A stretch of 26,165 nt of DNA from Tetrahymena elliotti 4EA (lineage: Eukaryota; Ciliophora; Oligohymenophorea; Hymenostomatida; Tetrahymenidae). Below, piece after piece: positions 21,582 to 26,165 of the stretch. Each line of letters starts with the position of its first letter. Within the stretch, counting starts at the first letter, position 1. Position numbers and translations under genes: made by a program. The notes below the pieces were generated by a model. The model was given only the letters and a program-made list of their open reading frames with translations. It did no database searches and was not told the DNA's origin. Where the stretch lies: assembly GCA_000231825.2 (NCBI GenBank), contig JH720295.1:500945-527109 (forward strand). Reading direction: 5' to 3'.

Positions 21582-24500
21582 TCATTAAAAGTCATAAGAT
21601 TTCCTATTTCTCGTTGGATGAATTGTTAAGTTTCTTTGGGTAGGAGTGTTTGGATTTATCATACTGAAAGAATAATTATTGTTATCTTAAGTAAAAAATT
21701 GATCTAAATTCTATGAGAGTTCAAATTGCTTAGATTCATTTATTAGGGAGCTATAATTTTATAGCTTGTGTTTCTCATTATTTGAATTAATATTGAAAAT
21801 AGATTACGTGAAGAATTTATGACTGTTTGTGATCGTTGTTTTTATCTTTGAGCTGCTTGGTTAAGATAATACATTTTAAGAAATATCAAAACAATCTCTT
21901 TGTTATCTGCTATCAAAAAATTTCTGTGAGTAATTCAAACCACCACCTTATTTTTTCTTTGTTTTTGATAGAAAATTTTTAGAAAAAGTAGTATTTTAGA
22001 TTGAATATCTAACTTAGTTTTATTTATTTGATTTTTACTTAATTTTAGATAAAATATTTTTATGATTGAAATGAGGAAAATATTTTATCATGTTTTTCAT
22101 TTTTTCAAAATTTCCTGAAAAAATATCAAATTGCTCATAAAAGAAATCCAATTTATTATTATTCAGATTAGTTTATTTTCTAGTTACTTCATTAAAACTG
22201 GAGCAAGGTGTAGAAGAAAATTATTTATTGAATTTCTATTGTTAATAGTAATAATTGCTACTAAGATATTTCTATGACATTTATTAATCATTTTTTTAGC
22301 TCTATGTATTTATTTTTTGTAAATTATTAGCATAATTCATTTATATTTATTTATTGTATTATTAAATTTATTGATTGTTCTCCTAAAGAAATTAGCTTTG
22401 AATACTAGAAGTTCTCATATAGTTATTAGCTTATTGAGGAAGTTAAAGAGAAATACAGCTTGTTCTTCTTTCATTGTTTGCATCAGTTTATTTTAATTTT
22501 GGAGAAATAGAACAATTTTCATAGACATTATCTTTTTATTCTTCACTTTCATCAATAGATGAATTAGATTTATTTTGACTGACAGAATTCATGAATGATT
22601 TTTATTTATTTAAGCATGATTTCTACTTTAAGAAAGAAGACAATTAATAATTTAATTAAGGAATATTTTAAATACTTTAAGCATTAGAAGATAAGATATT
22701 TGTACTTGAATTTAAATTATTATTCTAAAAGCTTACAAAATTATAATTATTTGAATTCTCTTTAGGATAATTTTCTATTTATTATTAACTATTAATTATT
22801 TCATTTTAAACGGGAACAGTAAATTGAGAGCTATACTTTTAAAAAGAATTCAGATAGAGGTACTTTTCTTCATATTAAATTAAATCCTCTGATTTATTAT
22901 TAAAATATTCAAGCAAACAATTACAACAATTCCCATTTATATTTATTGATTTTTGCTTTCTCTTCAAAGCCCTTTCTTGTTTTGGCTATTCTCTATTTAA
23001 ATGTGGCTAGCTGTAAAAAGTTTAGCTTATTACTTTCCCCTTATTTGGATTTAAATGCAAATAAGGGCAGTTTCCCACATCATGATTTTTATCACCACAG
23101 GATATACATTAGTTTTGTAATTTTGTTCGATCTTTTGATAAAGTTATCATATCTTTTATCATACAAAATGTCTCATATTCTGTTTCGTCTTCTACAATAA
23201 CTTTTAAAAAATCTGATCTTTTTATTTTCATCAACTTTGAAAAATTCAAACTTTTTAAACTCATCTTTGGCTGAACTCCTGTAAAAAAAGACAGCTCGCC
23301 AAATGAATCTCCCTAAAAATTAATTCATGTTTGTATTGAAATTTATATTAAAATAGAGTGAAATAAATTTTACCTTTTTGATAAGTTAAATTGTAGAAGA
23401 ATCGATTTGAGTTTTTTACTTAGTTGATTTATTTATTGATTGAATATAAACTTATAATTCTCCTTATAGAACAAAATAAATCCATATATCTTAATCACAA
23501 AATTCTGGATCATAAATTATTTCATCAGGTATACACCTCTACTCTTGAATGTAAGGAAGACACTTTAACAGTGTATCATAACTAAAATTATCCTTAAAAA
23601 TTGAACTTTGTTTGAATATAACACTAAAAGATTCTGCCAGAAGTTCTTATCTTAATCCATCAGATAGCTATTAAATTATTTCTTATTCTTAAAGCTGATT
23701 CTCATCACTCTTTTCCTTCCAATAATAACTTTTTAATTCGTAAATTATTTAAAAAAATATTAATAAACTCAAACATTCTTTCATTAATATTAATATTTCT
23801 TTTATATACCATGTTAAATAATTTAAATTATTTTTACATTTTAAATTTAATCATTTTAAAAAAAAAGTAACTTAAAAAATATTTTTTAAAGTTTTTGAAT
23901 TTATTAAAATAATTTATGAGTAGTTGGGATGTTGAAATATTATTTGTTTGTTTTTAAAATGAAAAATAATAATTTACTCTAAATATTCATATATTTCTTT
24001 CATAGTAGATTTAGAGACCCCTTTTCTCATCATATAATTTCCAATTATAAATCTTTTCTGTCTTATGAGGTTTTCTATTTGGTATAGATCTTAAAATATC
24101 TAGCCAATCGAATTAATGGTGAAGCCAAAAATTACACAGCATGTCATCATTAGAAATATACAAACAAGTACTTCGATTACATTCGTGGGCCTAATATCTC
24201 CGAAACCCACTGTTATCATAGTTACAGTTATAAAATAATAAGAATAAATATACTAAACAGACCAGGATGATTTAGTTAGTTGCATTAATTCTATCCAGGT
24301 TGAAGAATTTCTTGAATCTTATGGATTGCCATCATAAATAGGCTCTGAAAATTTAGCAGCCAATACCCACAAGCAAGCAAAAATGTGAGAAATAAGGAGA
24401 ATATTTTTAAATAAATTAATTAACTCAATAATATTTTAAGCCTTTTTATCAAGTAAGAATTTATCTTTCATTTGGTTTATGATTGTATTAATATCATTAT

Positions 24501-25362
24501 ACTTAAAAACTATTGGGAGCAACAAAATTAAAGCTATTCTTGATTTTATTTTGTCTTGTGTAATAATAAAATAGATAAAAGGAAAAATTGAAGATATAAG
24601 ATCATAATAAAGTGCATTTGATTCTTTGTAGTTTTTAAAAATAGCATTTCTACTTGTACTCAAAACACCTTTTACATAGACAGCTGTATTAATTACTATA
24701 AAAATATCAACAAAAATAAATAATTAGCATGCGATTATTAATTCAGTGTAAAAAAGTTCTCTTGTTAATTCTTCAAATGTAAAGCAAATTAAATAGCAAA
24801 AAAAACAAATCAAAGTAGCAAATATCTTGAAAGCCTACCAAACTTCAATATATTTAGAATGTGGTAAAAATATTGGTAATTTTTAGCATAAATAATCTAA
24901 AATATTTATTCTTATTCCTTCTGTTACCATTTTACAAATAAAATTATTCATTAAATAGGTGTTCTTGACTTAATGCTTTAATTTATTGCCTTTGCTTGAA
25001 ATATTTGTTTCTTAACAAAAATAGCTTTTGTCATTAATTATTCGCATTTATTCTGGCTAAAGCAATCGAAACATCCTTTTTCTGGCCAAATTTAAAAAGA
25101 CATTAAAATATTTTTAGAATCTTATCTTATAAGACATTTTTTATAATGTTTTAAATACTAATTATGTTTTCTTTTCACTGAAATTGCTGCTTTATATATG
25201 AAACTCTTTCTTGAAATTAGTTTGATTAGAGATTTCAAACTTAATTACATCTTATTTATTATGAATATGTTTATTTGATGAAATAAAGACCTCCTTGTTA
25301 GCATAATTTTAGAGCTAATTCTACACCTTTTAACTTTTTTTAAATTCTTAAATATTAATCAT
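21582..25362 (-). CDS. Voltage-gated-like K+ channel with CNBD-type domain and zinc knuckle
   Basis: Three exons (25362-23978, 23728-23374, 23312-21582) encode 1,156 residues. Membrane segments fall at about 175-197 (S1), 203-231 (S2), 253-270 (S3), a weakly charged S4 region 271-300, 315-336 (S5) and 395-415 (S6). The pore loop ITVGFGD with filter at 384-389 is diagnostic of K+ selectivity. EYLDYYWKEK begins the C-linker, spliced at Asp462. A cyclic-nucleotide-binding-like domain spans about 492-620 with GDSFGELSFF (581-590). The usual Arg-Ser/Thr-Ala after FGE is missing (PKMSLKS instead), so ligand binding is doubtful. A CCHC zinc knuckle follows at C648, C651, H656, C661, then about 480 disordered Gln/Asn/Ser-rich residues. 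Ciliates have large families of such channels, used in membrane excitability and ciliary control. The start is the first ATG after an in-frame TGA at 25462-25464. Confidence 0.92.
23313..23373 (-). other. Channel intron 2
   Basis: A 61-nt intron, GTAAAATTTA to TTAATTTTTAG, in phase 0. It joins LIKK to GDSFGELSFF, the phosphate-binding-cassette region of the CNBD-like domain. Confidence 0.9.
23729..23977 (-). other. Channel intron 1
   Basis: A 249-nt intron, GTAAATTATT to AATTAAAAAG, in phase 2. Removing it joins IYEYL to YYWKEK across an Asp codon, the expected C-linker of this channel family. Confidence 0.85.
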
Positions 25363-26165
25363 TTCCTTTTAAGGCTTTTAATTTATGTAGAAGTTTGTAA
25401 TCACTTTTTAATTTAATTTGGAAGAAACTAATTTTTATGACAAGAAATCTTTAATATGAATTCAAGAAATATACTTTTTAATAATGTTTTGACAAGAATT
25501 CAATTCAACCCTAAATAAAACATCAAAAAACTTAATACTATCTATCATTTTTAGTTCTTTATAAAAGTATGAAAAGAATATGATGAATTCTATTCTGTAT
25601 AAATACCAATATTATTCTATTAAAAAAATCTTATTTTAATTATATTAGGAAAATTATTTTCATTTTCTGTAAATTAAAATTTACCCAACCAAAAATACTT
25701 CAATTTAAAACTCAAAAAACACTTTTCTTACTGAAATTATTTTAGTGATTTCTCTAGAATTAATCTTTTTAGAAAAGTTATTAATTTATTTTTAGGTCTT
25801 TCTCTAATTTATTTAAATAATAATATCTTATCACTTTTGAAAACTTAAATAAATTCAATTATCAGATAAATTTATCAGAAGAATGGATTGTAATTTATGC
25901 TGAGAATTAATTTATGTGAACTATTGTTGATTTTTTTATGTTGGAAACTAAATAATCCAGAACAATTCCAGATAATATTTGAATTCAATTCTACATACCT
26001 CTTTAGGGTAAAATTATTTATGTATGATAGCTATGAAAAATTTTTTGAGAGGTTAAAAATTGATTTTCCATTCATTTAAAAAAAATTTTCATTCATTTCA
26101 TATTTTTGGAAATAAAATTAACAAAAATGCATTTTGAGAATTTTAAAAAAAATGAAGTTAATTTT
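25363..26165. other. 5' flank of the K+ channel gene and window edge
   Basis: About 800 bp upstream of the channel start, AT-rich, presumably including its promoter. From 25897 a plus-strand frame starting at ATG (MLRINLCELLLIFLCW) stays open to the window end when TAA/TAG are read as Gln. It has an aromatic, hydrophobic composition and could be the first exon of a gene continuing to the right. It could equally be chance, since only TGA closes a frame here. Confidence 0.3.

Noticed and set aside
22946..23200. Plus-strand ORF MIFAFSSKPFLVL
   Set aside because: It is antisense to the exon encoding the channel's zinc knuckle and CNBD end, which is strongly supported by motif and phase.
1..26165. 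tRNA, rRNA, CRISPR, telomere repeats and chromosome-breakage sequence
   Set aside because: No T-loop/D-loop consensus, repeat-spacer array, GGGGTT/CCCCAA array or breakage consensus was seen on reading both strands.
25897..26165. Firm call of a new gene at the right edge
   Set aside because: The frame is open but short, has no recognisable domain and runs off the window. In this code and composition such openings are common by chance.

Overview
The window reads as macronuclear-type DNA of an oligohymenophorean ciliate, most likely Tetrahymena or a close relative. It is very AT-rich. Long genes open up only when TAA and TAG are read as glutamine and TGA is the sole stop; under the standard code almost nothing longer than 80 codons survives. 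Introns run from 49 to about 600 nt, begin mostly GTAA or GTAT and end TAG or AAG. That fits Tetrahymena and argues against Paramecium, whose introns are about 20-34 nt. No telomere repeats, tRNA, rRNA, CRISPR or bacterial-type elements were seen.

Layout. (1) Positions 98-12974, minus strand: one giant gene that I reconstruct as 26 exons. The model stays in phase across all 25 introns and gives 3,523 codons including the stop. It encodes a signal peptide, about 1,640 residues of cysteine-rich ectodomain, a long pectin-lyase/Pmp-like beta-helix region with GGA(I/V) motifs, a second cysteine-rich segment, and a C-terminal multi-pass membrane module. (2) 13956-14573, minus: an intronless gene for a 205-residue protein with two C-terminal membrane segments, family not recognised. 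(3) 15922-19043, plus: a NIMA-related (NEK) protein kinase of 769 residues, three exons, with an Asn/Gln-rich tail. (4) About 20103-21047, plus: a gene of unknown function with several N-glycosylation sequons; its 5' end is unresolved. (5) 21582-25362, minus: a voltage-gated-like K+ channel with a TVGFGD filter, a degenerate cyclic-nucleotide-binding domain, a CCHC zinc knuckle and a Gln/Asn-rich tail; three exons, 1,156 residues.

The genes point outward from two large intergenic gaps and show no operon-like arrangement. A surface receptor-like protein, a K+ channel and a NEK kinase are all plausible in ciliary and membrane biology, but nothing in the sequence shows that they work together.

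The most unusual points are the fusion-like construction of the giant gene (an exon-dense cysteine-rich half joined to an exon-poor beta-helix/membrane half through a 357-nt intron carrying a structured GC-rich island), the DLN in place of DFG in the kinase, and the altered ligand-binding cassette plus zinc knuckle in the channel. All exon boundaries were read by eye and need transcript support.
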